Source: Mycobacterium lepromatosis | GTDB lineage: Bacteria > Actinomycetota > Actinomycetes > Mycobacteriales > Mycobacteriaceae | Assembly: GCF_000975265.2 (NCBI RefSeq) | Contig: NZ_CP083405.1 | Location: 2,232,001 to 2,296,000, forward strand | Length of the DNA stretch: 64,000 nucleotides | Direction of reading: 5' to 3' | Shown: one piece after another, positions 30,230-40,891 of the stretch | How positions within the stretch are numbered: position 1 is the stretch's first letter | Layout of the letters: each line of letters starts with the position of its first letter | The notes under the pieces: generated by a model | The model's input: the letters and a program-made list of their open reading frames with translations, nothing else | Database searches by the model: none | Told to the model about the DNA's origin: nothing | Position numbers and translations under genes: made by a program

Positions 30230-31542
30230 TTCAGGAATCCTTCATAGTTGCGCTGCATCAGCTGACTCTCGATCTGCTTAACCGTATCCAATCCAACACC
30301 GATCATGATCAGCACCGCGGTTCCTCCGAACGGTAAATTCTGAACCGCTCTGCCATTGCCGATCTGCAAAAATAGATTGGGCAACACCGCGATAGCGCCA
30401 AGATAGATCGAGCCCGGCAGCGTAATTCGGCTTAACACATAACGCAAATAGTCAGCAGTCGGCCTTCCCGGTCGAATGCCAGGAATGAAACCGCCGAATT
30501 TCTTCATTTCGTCGGCACGTTCGTCGGGATTGAATGTTACCGATACATAGAAGTAGGTGAAGAAGATGATAAGCCCGAAGTAGATGTTGATATAAACGGG
30601 ATCGGCCGAGTCCGATAGGTAGGTGCCGACGAATTTGTCCCACCAGCTCTTGCCCACACCACCTCTGCCGCTGCGGACCAGCTGGGTGATCAGATGCGGA
30701 ATGTAGATTAACGACGACGCAAAGATTACCGGAATAACGCCGGCCTGGTTGACCTTGAGCGGCAGGTATGTTGAGGTCCCGCCGTACATCCGCCGACCCA
30801 CCATGCGCTTAGCGTATTGCACCGGGATCCGACGCTGGCCCTGCTCAACGAAGACCACGCCAACGATGATGACCAGCGCGGCCAGGCAAACAGCGGCAAA
30901 GATGACCCCGCCCTGGCTATCTAGGATCTGTTTGCCCTCGGCAGGAATGCGGGCAGCGATACCGACGAAGATCAACAACGACATGCCATTGCCGATACCA
31001 CGTTCAGTGATCAGCTCTCCCATCCACATTACCAGCGCCGCACCGCCCGTCATCACCAGCACGATGACGACCAGGCTGAAGATGCTCTGATCGGAGATGA
31101 TGTCCTCCTGGCAACCCTGCAGTAGTCCACCGTTGGCCGCCAGCGCCACGATGCTGGTGGATTGCAAGACAGCTAGTGCGATAGCCAAATAGCGGGTGTA
31201 TTGTGTCATTTTCGCTTGGCCTGCTTGACCCTCTTTGCGTAATTCTTCAAAACGCGGGATCACCACGGTCAGCAACTGCACAATGATGCTGGCGGTGATA
31301 TAGGGCATCACCCCTACCGTGAGCTTCAGCAGCGCACCACCGGAGAATAGGTTGATCAGCGAGTAAATCTCCCCGGCTTCGCCGGCAGTGGCCTCTTGCA
31401 TGCACTGCTGCACGTGCCGGTAGTTGACTCCCGGAGAGGGCAATGCCGCACTGACGCGATAGAGCACGAGGATGCCCAGCGTGAAAAGGATTTTCCGCCT
31501 TAAATCGACTGTTCGCAGCGACGAGATGAAAGCCGAGAGCAC
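30226..31542 (-). CDS. secY: Protein translocase subunit SecY
   Basis: Core channel of the Sec translocon in the plasma membrane, partner of SecE/SecG and the SecA motor. The frame extends to 31578, but the GTG at 31540-31542 preceded by AGGAGG is the better start and gives 438 residues ([20 protein letters not shown]). About ten hydrophobic segments are visible. Conserved elements include [20 protein letters not shown] and the cytoplasmic loop [15 protein letters not shown], with the C-terminal [10 protein letters not shown]. Followed by adk with a 4-bp overlap. Intact. Confidence 0.97.
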   Translation of the reverse strand: MLSAFISSLRTVDLRRKILFTLGILVLYRVSAALPSPGVNYRHVQQCMQEATAGEAGEIYSLINLFSGGALLKLTVGVMPYITASIIVQLLTVVIPRFEELRKEGQAGQAKMTQYTRYLAIALAVLQSTSIVALAANGGLLQGCQEDIISDQSIFSLVVIVLVMTGGAALVMWMGELITERGIGNGMSLLIFVGIAARIPAEGKQILDSQGGVIFAAVCLAALVIIVGVVFVEQGQRRIPVQYAKRMVGRRMYGGTSTYLPLKVNQAGVIPVIFASSLIYIPHLITQLVRSGRGGVGKSWWDKFVGTYLSDSADPVYINIYFGLIIFFTYFYVSVTFNPDERADEMKKFGGFIPGIRPGRPTADYLRYVLSRITLPGSIYLGAIAVLPNLFLQIGNGRAVQNLPFGGTAVLIMIGVGLDTVKQIESQLMQRNYEGFLK

Positions 31543-32124
31543 TCTTCCTCCTGCGCAACCGAACTCTTTTCGCGACATGCCAACCGGGCTGGCCCGGCTG
31601 GCATCAATTTCCGGGGGTTACCCTGCGTCTCGGGTACCATACCCGCAGGCAGGACATACCACGTCGCCCGTCAAACCGTGTACGAGACTAACAGCTGGTC
31701 TGCGTAAGCCCCTTTGCGGGCCACCGGGAAGCCTCGCGAATCAGGGCTGGCAAAGCAGCCAAATAGTCCACGATTACATGCCGCACCCGGCCAGTCAACA
31801 AGCGTAAGGTTTCGGGTGGGTCATTACATTGGCTAATGTCTGAAGCTGCCAAACATCAGTATGGACGACGAAGGACAACGAATGACGGGGATTGGGCAAC
31901 GCTCGACTCGAGAGTGACTCCTAGGACTTGGCACCTACAGTAGCCAGCGTGGTCACCAAGGGATCGGCAGTCTTGATCAACTATTCAGTTTGCCGAAACG
32001 ACGGATATGCGAACCAAGATACTTCGATGATTTTTCCCAAACACCGCACGAGACAATATCCGACAAGCCGTCATTTAGCAGCCGACCTGGATTCCCCGCG
32101 CACATCGGCTATTCTGGCCATCCG
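31543..32124. other. secY upstream region; no gene recognised
   Basis: Bases 31580-31640 contain an imperfect GC-rich dyad around GGGCTGGCCCGG just upstream of secY. The secY-adk-map promoter should lie here, as the genes to the right are transcribed away or dead, but I cannot assign boxes with confidence. Confidence 0.35.
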
Positions 32125-32470
32125 GCACCACAGTGTTCGCAGTCGATCAACTCTAGGTGATCGTATTCAAGACCACGACGCTAACCACCCTAAGGCGCCT
32201 AGTCGACGGCGAAGCGACGCGCCGCGGGGATCGACGACTGGCCGGAGGAGCTGAAAGCAGCGGGCTTTGAACCGGCGCGGCCAACCGCCCGGATGGCCGA
32301 TGGACTGTCGGGTGTATTTCGACGACCGCACCGAGACGGCGAGGCACCTGGCCAACTACGGCTTGCAAACGTACAGCAAGAGGACCACCGATCACGTAGC
32401 CCAACATGGTCTTCCACCGATCGATGGCGAAAACACCCTGTTAGGTTACGTGAAATACACACGCCGCTAG
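32125..32470 (+). pseudogene. SAM-dependent methyltransferase (mycobacterial DUF-type, Rv0726c/Rv0731c family), remnant
   Basis: Pieces of this leaderless methyltransferase family: TVFAVDQL then VFKTTTLTTL (cf. VFEIDQPxVIEFKxxTL), DWPEELKAAGFEPARPTARMADGL (cf. DWPxALxAAGFDPxxPTAWLAEGL) and the family end YFDDRTETARHLANYGLQT, HGLPPIDGE, GYVKYTRR. The SAM-binding start and the middle are missing. It lies 18 bp before a second, longer copy of the same family, so the pair was a tandem duplication. Confidence 0.65.
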
Positions 32471-32488
32471 GCTGGAGCATGGATCACC

Positions 32489-33447
32489 ATGACACGCACT
32501 GAGCAAGATAGCTGGGATCTAGCCTCGAGCATCGGCGTACAGCTACGCCGGTCGCGGCCGCTCGTGCATTGGCTAGCGCGGAACCCAAACCGAATCATTA
32601 ATGACTCGTTGGCGGCACCATTGGTTTCGTGCGGTCGGCCTCATTTTCTTCACGCGTCTGATTGACGGTGACATCCGCCCGCAAGGCGGTTTGGAGGCAG
32701 GCAGCGAAGTTTACAATTGCAGCGAGCGGGACCTGCGGATAGAAACCGATTCAAATCGCGGTGCGCACACATTTCTTTGACGAGTTCTTCCGCGACGCTG
32801 CCGATAATCGTATACGCCAGTCGGTGATCCTGGCCGCAGGCCTCGACGCCCAACCATACCGACTACCATGGCTGAAAGGCGCCGTAGTCTATGAAGTTGA
32901 TCAGCCCCAGGTCATTGAATTCAAGGGTGCCACGCTTTGGCGCTCGACGTCGCGGCAACGGCCTACCGGCGAACAGTCAGCGCCGATTTGCGAGAGGATT
33001 GGCCAACCGCGTTGCTCCGCGGCGGATTTGACGATAAGAAACCAACGTCGTGGAGCGCAGAAGGCTTGCTGATGTACCTTCCACCAGATGCTCAGGACCG
33101 GCTGTTCGACAACATCACCGCGCTCAGCGCGCCGGAGAGCAAACTAGCCAGCGAAATACTATCCGGATTCGGATGCGACAGTGTCGCAGCGCGCGCAGGA
33201 CTTCAACCAGCGGTGGGTCAAATTGGGTTGCGACATCGACCTGTTCGGACTGTTCTTCAACGGCGAGTGCAGCAATGTTGTTGATTACCTGACTGATCGC
33301 GGCTGGCAGGTGACGACCAGGCAACGGCGTGATTTGTTCGCCGATTACGGCTGCATCTTCCCTGACGACGATGAGATAAACCAGTTCAGCAATGTTGTCA
33401 CCGTTACTGCAACTCTGAAAGCGGAACTCCGCCGACAGCAAACTTGA
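32489..33447 (+). pseudogene. SAM-dependent methyltransferase (Rv0731c-type), broken
   Basis: Starts MTRTEQDSWDLASSIGVQL, the typical family N-terminus. It continues in changing frames: [69 protein letters not shown] (SAM site), [48 protein letters not shown] and a tail like [24 protein letters not shown], ending 33447. Several frameshifts (near 32600, 32760, 32935, 33190) and stops. Divergent from secY, as in M. tuberculosis. Natural substrate unknown. Confidence 0.8.
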
Positions 33448-33476
33448 TCTGCGTTAGTCAGCAAGGCACCCAGTTG

Positions 33477-34160
33477 TTAATCAGCAGTGATATGGTTATG
33501 CAGGTCGGCGGCAGGCGCTCGGGCAACCATTGGTACGGCGGGGAAGCAGGACGCCATCTCTGATCGTGACTTGCGCAGCGCAGCAGTGCCGTAACCCTTT
33601 TTTCGGTGATCGGGGCGAATCCAGACCCGGACATCCACCTCGCCGTGGACGAGTTCACCGAACACCATCCCGATCTTTGCGCCTGAGTCGACAGCCACAA
33701 ACCACGCAGCCTCTTCGTCGGCGACGCGAGCTAACGCCGCCCGGATCTCATCATCAATGCTTCCGGCCGGTTCACCAGACCCATCGCCAGCAGCACCGAT
33801 TTCCGCGGTGCGGGCAGCGAAGATGTCACGGTCATCCTCGCCGGAAAAAGGTCGAAGCTCGAGACGTTCACCCAGGCTTGCCGGGCGCTCCTGGAGGGTG
33901 AAGCTCAGCTGCTTGTTCAGATCTTCCAGCTCGGCAAGGATCTTTTTGCGGGAATCTTTGGTGAGCCGATCGAACGACATGCTCATGATCGCTTCGGCAG
34001 CCAGGTGAGACGTGTCAAGCAGCTTGACGACCGCCTCGACTGCGGCGGGTTTATTTTCGGCCTCCACCACGACGTCAGCTATCTCGTGGCGACGTTCCAG
34101 CGCCTTCAACAGAGCATCGACTGTCTCTCGTCGGGCAGCGGTTTGGTCGTGGTCGGTCAT
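33477..34160 (-). CDS. GNAT-family acetyltransferase with N-terminal gyrase-like helical segment (Rv0730-type)
   Basis: 227 residues, intact. Residues 1-90 (TVDALLKALERRHEIADVVV, LTKDSRKKILAELEDLNKQL) resemble the coiled segment of type II topoisomerase A subunits. Residues about 100-225 form a GNAT domain: LELRPFSGEDDRDIFAAR at its start, AAWFVAVDSGAKIGMVFGEL, and the acetyl-CoA site IRPDHRKKGYGTAALR (pattern Q/RxxGxG/A as RKKGYG). It probably transfers acetyl groups to an unknown amine. The C-terminus AADLHNHITAD differs from the family core, so the last residues may be altered. Its neighbours on both sides are dead. Confidence 0.85.
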   Translation of the reverse strand: MTDHDQTAARRETVDALLKALERRHEIADVVVEAENKPAAVEAVVKLLDTSHLAAEAIMSMSFDRLTKDSRKKILAELEDLNKQLSFTLQERPASLGERLELRPFSGEDDRDIFAARTAEIGAAGDGSGEPAGSIDDEIRAALARVADEEAAWFVAVDSGAKIGMVFGELVHGEVDVRVWIRPDHRKKGYGTAALRKSRSEMASCFPAVPMVARAPAADLHNHITAD

Positions 34161-34214
34161 GGCATAAGCCTAGAACGCCACCCCAGGTGTCGTGCTAGGC
34201 CACGAGGCTAGATG

Positions 34215-35035
34215 CCACGAAAGGCCAGTTCTAGCCAGCGTGAGGAACCGTCGATAGCGGTCCTCGACCGGCTACTGTCCACGCTGGATGGGGCTCAACG
34301 ATGCGTTTGGTTGAGGCCGAACAAGCGGTATCGGTGATCGACGATTCCAGACCGGCTGCCATACGGGCCCAGGAACTCAACCCCCAATGCCGCCCCTCGG
34401 CCACCCCGGACACCTGCACCGGTCCGACCGGTCGCGGTGACGATGGCTTGCATCCAAGGCCAGACGCCAATACCGCCACCAGCGACCACGATGCGCGATC
34501 CGATACTCCACTCGGTGCAATGCGCCGGCGAACGACGAAGCCGAACGTCTCGTATGCGGCCTGTCGCACCTATGCGACATCGTGCGTGATATCCAAGCCG
34601 TCGAGCACGGCGAAGCGCGCAGTAATCGTGGAACAGCGTACATTCGCCGAGCACATAAAGCGACCACACCGGCACCCAGAGCGGATCGACCTGCTCAAAA
34701 TCGTCAGTAGGGTCGCCCGGCTCGACTGACAATACACCCAGCCGAGGAATAATCCGCCGGTACTGTTGGCTCCTCCGATCTGACTCTTCCCGGCGGCTGT
34801 GTGTGGGATTGTCCACAGCCTGGACACCCGTCTTGGCTCCGGGGAGATAGTCGTGGCGTTTGGCCGCCGATGGACGCTGCAGCCATGTCTGGTTGGCGTC
34901 GTATTCGAGCCAATCTAGGGTCGGCACCTGCAGCTGGTGGCCAATCCACTGCCGAGCCGTTACGTGACCAGCCTAGTCTGCAACCACCGCTTCGGCCACT
35001 ATACTACCGATGTCGATGCCGATTGTGACGCCTTT
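34215..35035 (-). pseudogene. xylB: FGGY-family carbohydrate kinase (XylB-type), broken
   Basis: VTIGIDIGSIVAEAVVAD opens the gene (ATP-binding DIGTT-like), then a TAG, VPTLDWLEYDANQTWLQRP, a large deletion, LWTIPHTAAGKSQIGGA, GGLFLGWV, VPVWSLYVLGECTLFHD (cf. YxxGERxPxxD), AVLDGLDITHDVA, AAYETFGFVVR, IVVAGGGIGVWPWMQAIVTATG (cf. GGGxxxxxWxQxxADxTG) and ARMAAGLESSITD. It would phosphorylate a pentulose. Beside serA2 and fucA, as in Rv0729-Rv0727c. Confidence 0.8.
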
Positions 35036-35119
35036 AACGTTATAAAGACGTTGCTGTACGACAGCATTGGCTTTCTTCGACATCTCGATCACGTGCCCTG
35101 GTAACAGCTCCCCTGCGGG

Positions 35120-36070
35120 GACCGGGCTTCACTAAAACTTCAAGAGTTGGCCTTCGCGGTTTACAAACCTTGGATAGGTGAGCGCGATCAGACCCCGCTG
35201 CAGATCTACAGCACAGCTGGCCAACCGGATCGCACACGAAGCCATCAATGTTGTAGTGATGGTGGAAAACGACTCGGTCGGTTTCCCGGTCTTTGCCAGG
35301 GGCGGCGCGCCCTACTCTCCATCGCAGCCACCCGCGGGGATCTCACCAACGTCGATATTCTTGACACCACCGCAACCGGCATTCCGGTGCTGAACGCCCC
35401 AGCCCACAACGCCACGCGGTCACCGAGATGGCAGTGACGTTGTTGCCAACGGCCACCCGTCATCTGCTTACCAATATGCCAATGTCTTCAGCGGCAATAT
35501 GTTTCGTTATGACACCATTCCCTATCAGCAGTTCCGTTGCGGGGAAATCGCCAAGCGCAAAGCCGGGCTGGTTGACCTGGGTGCGGTCGGCCTAGCGTTG
35601 CGTTGGCAGCTATCCGGGCTGGGCTTGCGGGTCATCGCCACCGGCCCTTACAACGACGACGCCCGCTACAACCTCGATGAACTGCGTAGCGCAGGCTGAT
35701 GTCGTCTCGCTGTACGCACCGGTCACTGGCGAAACCGTAGGGATGATCGGCGCTAAGCAATTTGTGACCATACGTGATGGTGTTGATCTTTCTCAACATC
35801 GCTCGGTCCCAGCTTGCACGACACTTACGCACTGTTAGAAGCACTGCGTCGAAGCCGGTTAGCCAACGCAGGGCACAAACACTTCGTCAGCGAGTGACTG
35901 CCGACCGATCCACCCGCTGGTAGGTATGCCCAACGTCGTACTCACCCCGGACAGCAGCTACGCGACGTGGAACACTGAAACCCGGCCCAGGCACAGATGG
36001 TCGCTGACGATCTAGAAGCGTTGCTGGTCAGACAACACACCCGCCTAGACCGTGAACACGGAGGTACTCG
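35120..36070 (+). pseudogene. serA2: D-2-hydroxyacid dehydrogenase (SerA2-type), broken
   Basis: Readable parts: QTLDR/WIGERDQTPLQIYSTAQLA, ATRGDLTNVDILDTTATGIPVLNAPAHNA, EMAVTLLPTATRHLLT, GTIPYQQFRCGEIAKRKAGLVDLGAVGLALRWQL (NAD-binding GLGxVG has become DLGAVG), ITYDGVDL-like, ADVVSLYAPVTGETVGMIGAKQF (cf. DVVSLHxPxTxxTxxxIG) and MPNVVLTPDSSYATWNTE. Catalytic Arg/Glu/His positions fall in frameshifted parts. NAD-dependent oxidation of a 2-hydroxyacid is the family reaction. Confidence 0.8.
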
Positions 36071-36540
36071 TCCTAATAACAGCTCCGAAAGCCGTTACCA
36101 ACCCTGACGCTACGGTGCCGGCAACTACCAAAGACATGCTGAGCCGGGGGGCTTGATCGAAGGAACGGCCGGCAACACTTCAGCCCGGCACTGCAACGGC
36201 AAGGTCAGCACACCGTCGTCGGTCGACTACCGGAACATGGTGCTCGACGATCTTATGCTGATCTATCCCGAAGACGGAATCCTACAAGCGAAAGTCGGCA
36301 GGGAGCGTCGTCGTCGCAAATCAAGTTGCATACAGCGTGCTACAAAGCGTTCAACGACATCGGCAGCGTCTATTCACAGTCATCCCGGTGTGGGCCGATC
36401 ACGTTCGCCATCGCGCATAAGCCGATTCAGGTTTGCACTGAAGAATTCGTAGTGTACTGCGGCGGACCCGTTCGGTACCCTGGTTACGGAACATCGGACA
36501 CCCCCGGATGTTGGCCGCAATGCGGTCCAGGAGATCGGCA
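36066..36540 (+). pseudogene. fucA: Class II aldolase (FucA-type), broken
   Basis: TTKDMLSR then LIEGTAGNTSARHCNGKVSTPSSVDYRNMVLDDLMLI (cf. GTxGNxSxR, TPSSVxY), SSQIKLHTACYKAFNDIGSVYS (shifted; zinc ligands HSHP appear as HSHPG in another frame), FAIAHKPIQVCTEEFVVYCGGPVR and NAVQEIGN. At least three frameshifts. Family enzymes cleave L-fuculose 1-phosphate-like substrates with zinc. Follows serA2, the order Rv0728c-Rv0727c. Confidence 0.75.
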
Positions 36541-37004
36541 ACACCCTAGCGCACTTCACCTGGGTGAATGGAGAGCTGCGAAGCGCGTGGGATGGCGGGT
36601 CGGCGAACTGTATAGCCGAAACGGATACACAGGATCGGTCGTGGCTGTGGGGACTGCTTATCGACGTTCTAAACCGACCGCCAAAGCGTCCCAGAACATC
36701 GCGCGCCTGTACGCGAGTGCATAAGTCGCTGGTGCCTCCAGAAGATATCACCGCTAAATGCAAAAGGTTGAGGACGCAAAGAACAAGTTCGGTGTCATCG
36801 CTCCAGAGATTACTGCCGTCGAAAAAGAAGATGAAAAATAAGATCAAGGTTCCTGGGCCAAGGAAGTCGATGCAATGACCCCTTTACGCACGTGAAGTGC
36901 AAGCTCAGCTGTCGAAGGTAACGCCGTTTGGCGAAGTGTCACAGATCGTCGCCCCATCCTCTGACTAACCGTTTTCAGTGAGATGCGCTACATCGCTGCG
37001 ACTC
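36541..37004 (+). other. Unrecognised degenerate plus-strand sequence after fucA
   Basis: Protein-like pieces occur in two frames: LAHFTWVNGELRSAWDGGSA near 36545 and VEDAKNKFGVIAPEITAVEKEDE near 36765, then TPLRAREVQAQLSKV-like. I recognise neither; the second looks like a short, charged, helical protein. It may hold one or two further dead genes. Confidence 0.3.
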
Positions 37005-38813
37005 TCAAAACCGGGACTCCCCCAACCACAACACTCTGACACCGCTTAACGCTTGCTCGACTTGTTCGAGAATCCCAGCAACCGAGCGGCCTAGCAACGT
37101 GACCACCGCGTCTGGCAGCGATGCGGCCCCGGGTTGCGAAGAAGCGCGGGGTCGTACCATGTCCAGCAACGACGAACCAGGGTAACTGACGATACGGACA
37201 TCGACGTTCGCATCCAGACCGGCCAAGACCTTGGCTTTACGCACCGCAGTAACAAGCCCGCCAAGTTCGTCGACCAGGCCGCGTTCGAGAGCGTCAGCTC
37301 CAGTCCAAATTCGCCCTCGAGCAACATCATCTACTGCTTCAATGGTCATGTTGCGTCCTTCGGCTACGCGCTCAAGAAAGTCAGCATAACATAGGTCCGC
37401 TTCGGCCTCTCGATGGGTATGCTGCTCCGGAGTGAACGGCGCGTCGGCCGACCACGCATCAGCATTGGCGTTGGTGCGCACCGTATCTGACCCAACGCCC
37501 AACCGACCTTTCAGGTCCCGAATCACCAGCTTCCCGGTGATCACGCCAATCGAACCGGTGATCGTACCCGGATTGGCCACAATCGCGTCGGCGCCCGCCG
37601 AGACGTAGTAGCCGCCAGAGGCGGCGACCGCACCCATGGACACCACCACCGGTTTGCCGCGGTCGCGGGCCCTTTTCACCTCACGCCAGATGGTTTCAGA
37701 TGCGGTGACCGAGCCACCAGGGCTGTTTACCCGCAGCACAATCGCGGACACTGAATCGTCGGCAGCGACCTCGCGTAGCGCTGCCGCAATGGTGTCACCA
37801 CCGCCGGTAGAGACACCGAACGGCAAAAACTGCGGTCCACCGCGTCCATTGACAATCGGACCTTCCAGGGTGACCACAACAACTGTTGGCTTGGATCGGC
37901 GACCGGGAATCAACGGCATGGGTGACATCAACCGTGACCGGCCCGCACTGGCGTAGCGCGACAAATACAGCCGCGGTAGACGATCATCGACCTTTGTGCT
38001 TGGCTGCGACTCATTTGAATTTTCTGGAATACCTTCAGCACCAACAAGTTCCGCTATACGAGCATAAGCTTCATCGCGGAATCCGATACGGTCGACCAAA
38101 CCTGAAGCGACCGCGTCATCGCGTAAAAGAGGAGCCCGGTCGGCCAACGGGTTGAGCGCTGCGGGATCGATCCTGCGTGATTCGGCGATCCCCTGCCACA
38201 CCTGGCCTTGCAGGCTTTCCAGTATTCGGCTGACCGCCTCGCGGTGAGCTTCGGTGAAGCCGCCTTCGGTGAAAAGGTTGGCCGCCGACTTATATTCACC
38301 CCGTGCGACGAACTGTGCTTCGATCCCTACCTTGGCCAGCACATCGCGTAGAAACGTGGCATTACTCGCGAAGCCGACTAGCCCGACACTACCCGACGGC
38401 TGCATCCAGACCTCACCGAAAGCCGAGGCCAGGTAGTAGGACAGTGTGCCAGGATAAGTCTCGGCCCAGGCCAGTGACGGCTTAACCGCGCTGAAGGTGG
38501 TGACGGCCTCGCGCAGTTCCTGCACTGCCGCAGGCGGCGACGCACCAAGCTGAACGCGGGCAATTATGCCGGAGACCCGGGGGTCGTCGGTGGCGCGGTG
38601 AATCGCGGCGACAGCCTCGCGCAGGGCCATCGGTCGGCCACCCCCAGCGATAATTGCGAAAGGGTCAAAGCTGATAGTTTCCGGCGGCACCGACCGCAGA
38701 TTGATTTCGAGCACGCAACCATTCGGTATGCCGTGGTGACGGGCCGTGTTAACCCGGTTGGCCAGGGCACGCACATCATCGATACCAGGAAAAGTAGGCA
38801 GAAAGGCGAACAT
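37005..38813 (-). CDS. sppA: Signal peptide peptidase SppA (67K-type, double-domain)
   Basis: 602 residues, intact. Membrane-associated serine protease that degrades cleaved signal peptides and small membrane peptides. Two tandem ClpP-like domains: residues about 60-250 with the catalytic Lys175 ([12 protein letters not shown]) and 310-560 with the nucleophile Ser399 ([18 protein letters not shown]), giving the Ser/Lys dyad across domains. [11 protein letters not shown] at 363-373 is the substrate-binding strand. No clear N-terminal membrane anchor, as in the mycobacterial homologue. Lies after rplO on the same strand, as Rv0723-Rv0724. Confidence 0.94.
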   Translation of the reverse strand: MFAFLPTFPGIDDVRALANRVNTARHHGIPNGCVLEINLRSVPPETISFDPFAIIAGGGRPMALREAVAAIHRATDDPRVSGIIARVQLGASPPAAVQELREAVTTFSAVKPSLAWAETYPGTLSYYLASAFGEVWMQPSGSVGLVGFASNATFLRDVLAKVGIEAQFVARGEYKSAANLFTEGGFTEAHREAVSRILESLQGQVWQGIAESRRIDPAALNPLADRAPLLRDDAVASGLVDRIGFRDEAYARIAELVGAEGIPENSNESQPSTKVDDRLPRLYLSRYASAGRSRLMSPMPLIPGRRSKPTVVVVTLEGPIVNGRGGPQFLPFGVSTGGGDTIAAALREVAADDSVSAIVLRVNSPGGSVTASETIWREVKRARDRGKPVVVSMGAVAASGGYYVSAGADAIVANPGTITGSIGVITGKLVIRDLKGRLGVGSDTVRTNANADAWSADAPFTPEQHTHREAEADLCYADFLERVAEGRNMTIEAVDDVARGRIWTGADALERGLVDELGGLVTAVRKAKVLAGLDANVDVRIVSYPGSSLLDMVRPRASSQPGAASLPDAVVTLLGRSVAGILEQVEQALSGVRVLWLGESRF

Positions 38814-39145
38814 GCTTGTAGCGTACCGGTGTCGGCGTTGAGCATCTCAGACCGCTGCTCAGCTGTGGTGAAACCACCCAACCGTATGGCGGTAAAGTGA
38901 GGTTCTCGATCGCTATATCCCCACAGCTGGACTTCGATGACACCGAATTACGCAACTAGGTCATCGGCGAAACACTGCAGCTGACCTCGGCCGCTATCAC
39001 CGTCGTCAACCGGCTCAGCCACATGAAAAATGGAGTTTTGCTGTAGTCGCGCCGGGCAGCAGCTGTCGCAAGTGCGCCCTCTTCGGCCTCAGCAGGGCGA
39101 TACAGCGCCAGACTGGTCAACAACGGCTGACCTTTGTCGAGACCG
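38814..39145. other. Gap between sppA and rplO, no gene recognised
   Basis: Contains scattered stops in all frames. Plus-strand text such as LQLTSAAITVVNRLSHM is protein-like but short. The rplO-end hairpin occupies its right border. Confidence 0.35.
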
Positions 39146-39211
39146 TCACCGTTGCTGGCGGCTCTGTTACCGAGCTCTAGAGCTCGGTAACAGAGCCGCC
39201 AGCAACGGTGA
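39146..39211. repeat. Perfect palindrome, 32-bp arms, 2-nt centre, copying the end of rplO
   Basis: Arms 39146-39177 and 39180-39211 are exact reverse complements with only TA between them. The right arm is the last ten codons of rplO (ending VAGGSVTEL); the left arm lies just past the stop. The rplO transcript would end in a very stable 32-bp hairpin. There is no T run after it. Confidence 0.95.
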
Positions 39212-39617
39212 TTTTGTGACGTGCACTGCCGCTGAACTTATGCGCGGACAGGGTGACCTTGACAGTCAGCTTGCCGTCACCTAAAACTTTAACCAGCGAG
39301 TTCTTTCGAATAGCTCCCTTAGCCACGAGGTCGTCCGCACTGATTGCCCCACCTTCGGGGAATAACCGGCTTATATCGCCGATATTAATGACCTCATATT
39401 CTGTACGGAATCGATTCTTGAATCCCTTGAGCTTAGGCAGTCGCATGTGAATTGGCATCTGCCCGCCCTCGAAGGTAACCGGTACCTGCTTGCGGGCCTT
39501 GGTGCCCTTAGTACCACGGCCGGCCGTCTTGCCTTTGGAGCCCTCACCGCGGCCGACCCGGGTACGTTTAGTTTTCGACCCACGCGTAGGTCGCAGGTCG
39601 TGCAGCTTAATCGTCAC
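39177..39617 (-). CDS. rplO: 50S ribosomal protein L15 (uL15)
   Basis: 146 residues, GTG start at 39615-39617. Begins [37 protein letters not shown], the basic Gly-rich tail that threads into the large subunit, followed by the globular part ([20 protein letters not shown]). Late large-subunit assembly protein. Its start overlaps the rpmD end by 11 bp. Last gene of the spc-like run here; its 3' end forms one arm of a long palindrome. Confidence 0.97.
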   Translation of the reverse strand: MTIKLHDLRPTRGSKTKRTRVGRGEGSKGKTAGRGTKGTKARKQVPVTFEGGQMPIHMRLPKLKGFKNRFRTEYEVINIGDISRLFPEGGAISADDLVAKGAIRKNSLVKVLGDGKLTVKVTLSAHKFSGSARHKITVAGGSVTEL

Positions 39618-39834
39618 TTAATCTTCCCTCCACATCCACAGGAGTACTATCTCCGGCTGCCGGTTCCACCTCAACGAGGTGACGCACCACCGCGATCAGC
39701 CCGCGGGTTTGGAGATTGTCTTCGCGAATCACCGAATGCCGAATCCGCCGCAAGCCCAGGGTGCGCAGGCTCTGACGCTGCTTCCACCGCGCTCCGATTG
39801 TGCTACGCACCTGGGTGATCTTCAGACTTGCCAT
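39607..39834 (-). CDS. rpmD: 50S ribosomal protein L30 (uL30)
   Basis: ATG at 39832-39834 gives 75 residues: [37 protein letters not shown] and [13 protein letters not shown]. The usual bacterial L30 is about 60-65 residues; the extra C-terminal residues ([14 protein letters not shown]) arise because the frame runs on into rplO, overlapping it by 11 bp. The earlier in-frame Met at 39868-39870 lies inside the rpsE end and is less likely. Confidence 0.93.
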   Translation of the reverse strand: MASLKITQVRSTIGARWKQRQSLRTLGLRRIRHSVIREDNLQTRGLIAVVRHLVEVEPAAGDSTPVDVEGRLSDD

Positions 39835-39850
39835 GGTTATGCCTGGTCCC

Positions 39851-40492
39851 TCACGCGCTGCGCTGGCCAATTAACGCTTCGCTCTCCTCCCGCCGCGCCT
39901 TCAAGATCCCAGCCGGGGCGACATCCTCGATCGGCAAACTACGCCGGGCCGCCACCTCTTCAGGACGCTGCAGCAGCTTAAGCGCGGCCACGGTGGCATG
40001 CACCACGTTGATTGCATTATCACTGCCCAACGATTTAGCCAGGATGTCGTGCACCCCAGCGCATTCCAGCACAGCGCGCACCGCACCGCCGGCGATCACA
40101 CCGGTACCGGGGCTGGCAGGGCGCAACAGCACCACGCCCGCGGCTGCCTCGCCCTGCACCGGGTGAGTGACAGTGCCATCGATCAGCGGCACCCAGAAAA
40201 AGCCTTTACGAGCCTCTTCTACACCCTTGGCAATCGCGGCGGGGACTTCCTTGGCCTTGCCATAACCAACACCAACCATGCCGTGGCCGTCACCCACGAT
40301 GACCAAAGCGGTGAAGCTGAATCGCCGACCACCCTTAACCACCTTAGAGACCCGATTGATGGCAACAACCCGTTCCAGATAATTGCCCTTCTCACCGTCA
40401 CGGTCCCGATCGCGGCCACTGCGGCCACCTCCCTCGCGCCGGCTACGGCCCTCGCGGCTATCACCTAGCACGCCAGCTGACTGCTCCGCCAT
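39851..40492 (-). CDS. rpsE: 30S ribosomal protein S5 (uS5)
   Basis: 213 resid. Charged N-terminal extension ([17 protein letters not shown]) typical of mycobacteria, then the double-stranded RNA-binding-like domain ([40 protein letters not shown]) and the C-terminal domain ([19 protein letters not shown]). S5 shapes the mRNA entry/decoding fidelity region. 16 bp before rpmD. Confidence 0.97.
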   Translation of the reverse strand: MAEQSAGVLGDSREGRSRREGGGRSGRDRDRDGEKGNYLERVVAINRVSKVVKGGRRFSFTALVIVGDGHGMVGVGYGKAKEVPAAIAKGVEEARKGFFWVPLIDGTVTHPVQGEAAAGVVLLRPASPGTGVIAGGAVRAVLECAGVHDILAKSLGSDNAINVVHATVAALKLLQRPEEVAARRSLPIEDVAPAGILKARREESEALIGQRSA

Positions 40493-40519
40493 TATGCGGT
40501 CCTCCAGGCCTGCTTGTCA

Positions 40520-40888
40520 TCAGAAACTTAATCCGTTCTCGCGTGCGGCATCGGCCAGCGCCGCGATTCGTCCGCCGTAGGTGTATCCGCCACGGTCGAA
40601 TACTACTGTGTCAATGCCGACGGCCTTGGCCCGCTCGGCGATCAATTGACCGACCCGCACACTGCGGACTTTCTTGTCACCTTGCAGACCGCGCACGTCG
40701 GCCTCGATCGATGACGCAGCGGCTACCGTAGTGCCGGTGACGTCGTTAACCAGTTGCACGTGAATGTGCCTCGCGGACCGGTTGACCACCAACCGTGGAC
40801 GCTCCGAGGTGCCTAACACTTTCTTGCGCAGCCTCGCGTGCCTACGCAGCCGAGAGGCCCTACGAATCGCGGAAACTGATTGCACCAT
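40520..40888 (-). CDS. rplR: 50S ribosomal protein L18 (uL18)
   Basis: 122 residues: [20 protein letters not shown] (basic 5S rRNA-binding start), [20 protein letters not shown], and [25 protein letters not shown] at the end. Binds 5S rRNA with L5 in the central protuberance. Intact and 3 bp after rplF. Confidence 0.97.
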   Translation of the reverse strand: MVQSVSAIRRASRLRRHARLRKKVLGTSERPRLVVNRSARHIHVQLVNDVTGTTVAAASSIEADVRGLQGDKKVRSVRVGQLIAERAKAVGIDTVVFDRGGYTYGGRIAALADAARENGLSF

Positions 40889-40891
40889 AGA

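Noticed and set aside
37636..37956. Plus-strand frame opposite sppA
   Set aside because: Antisense shadow of an intact, well-conserved gene.
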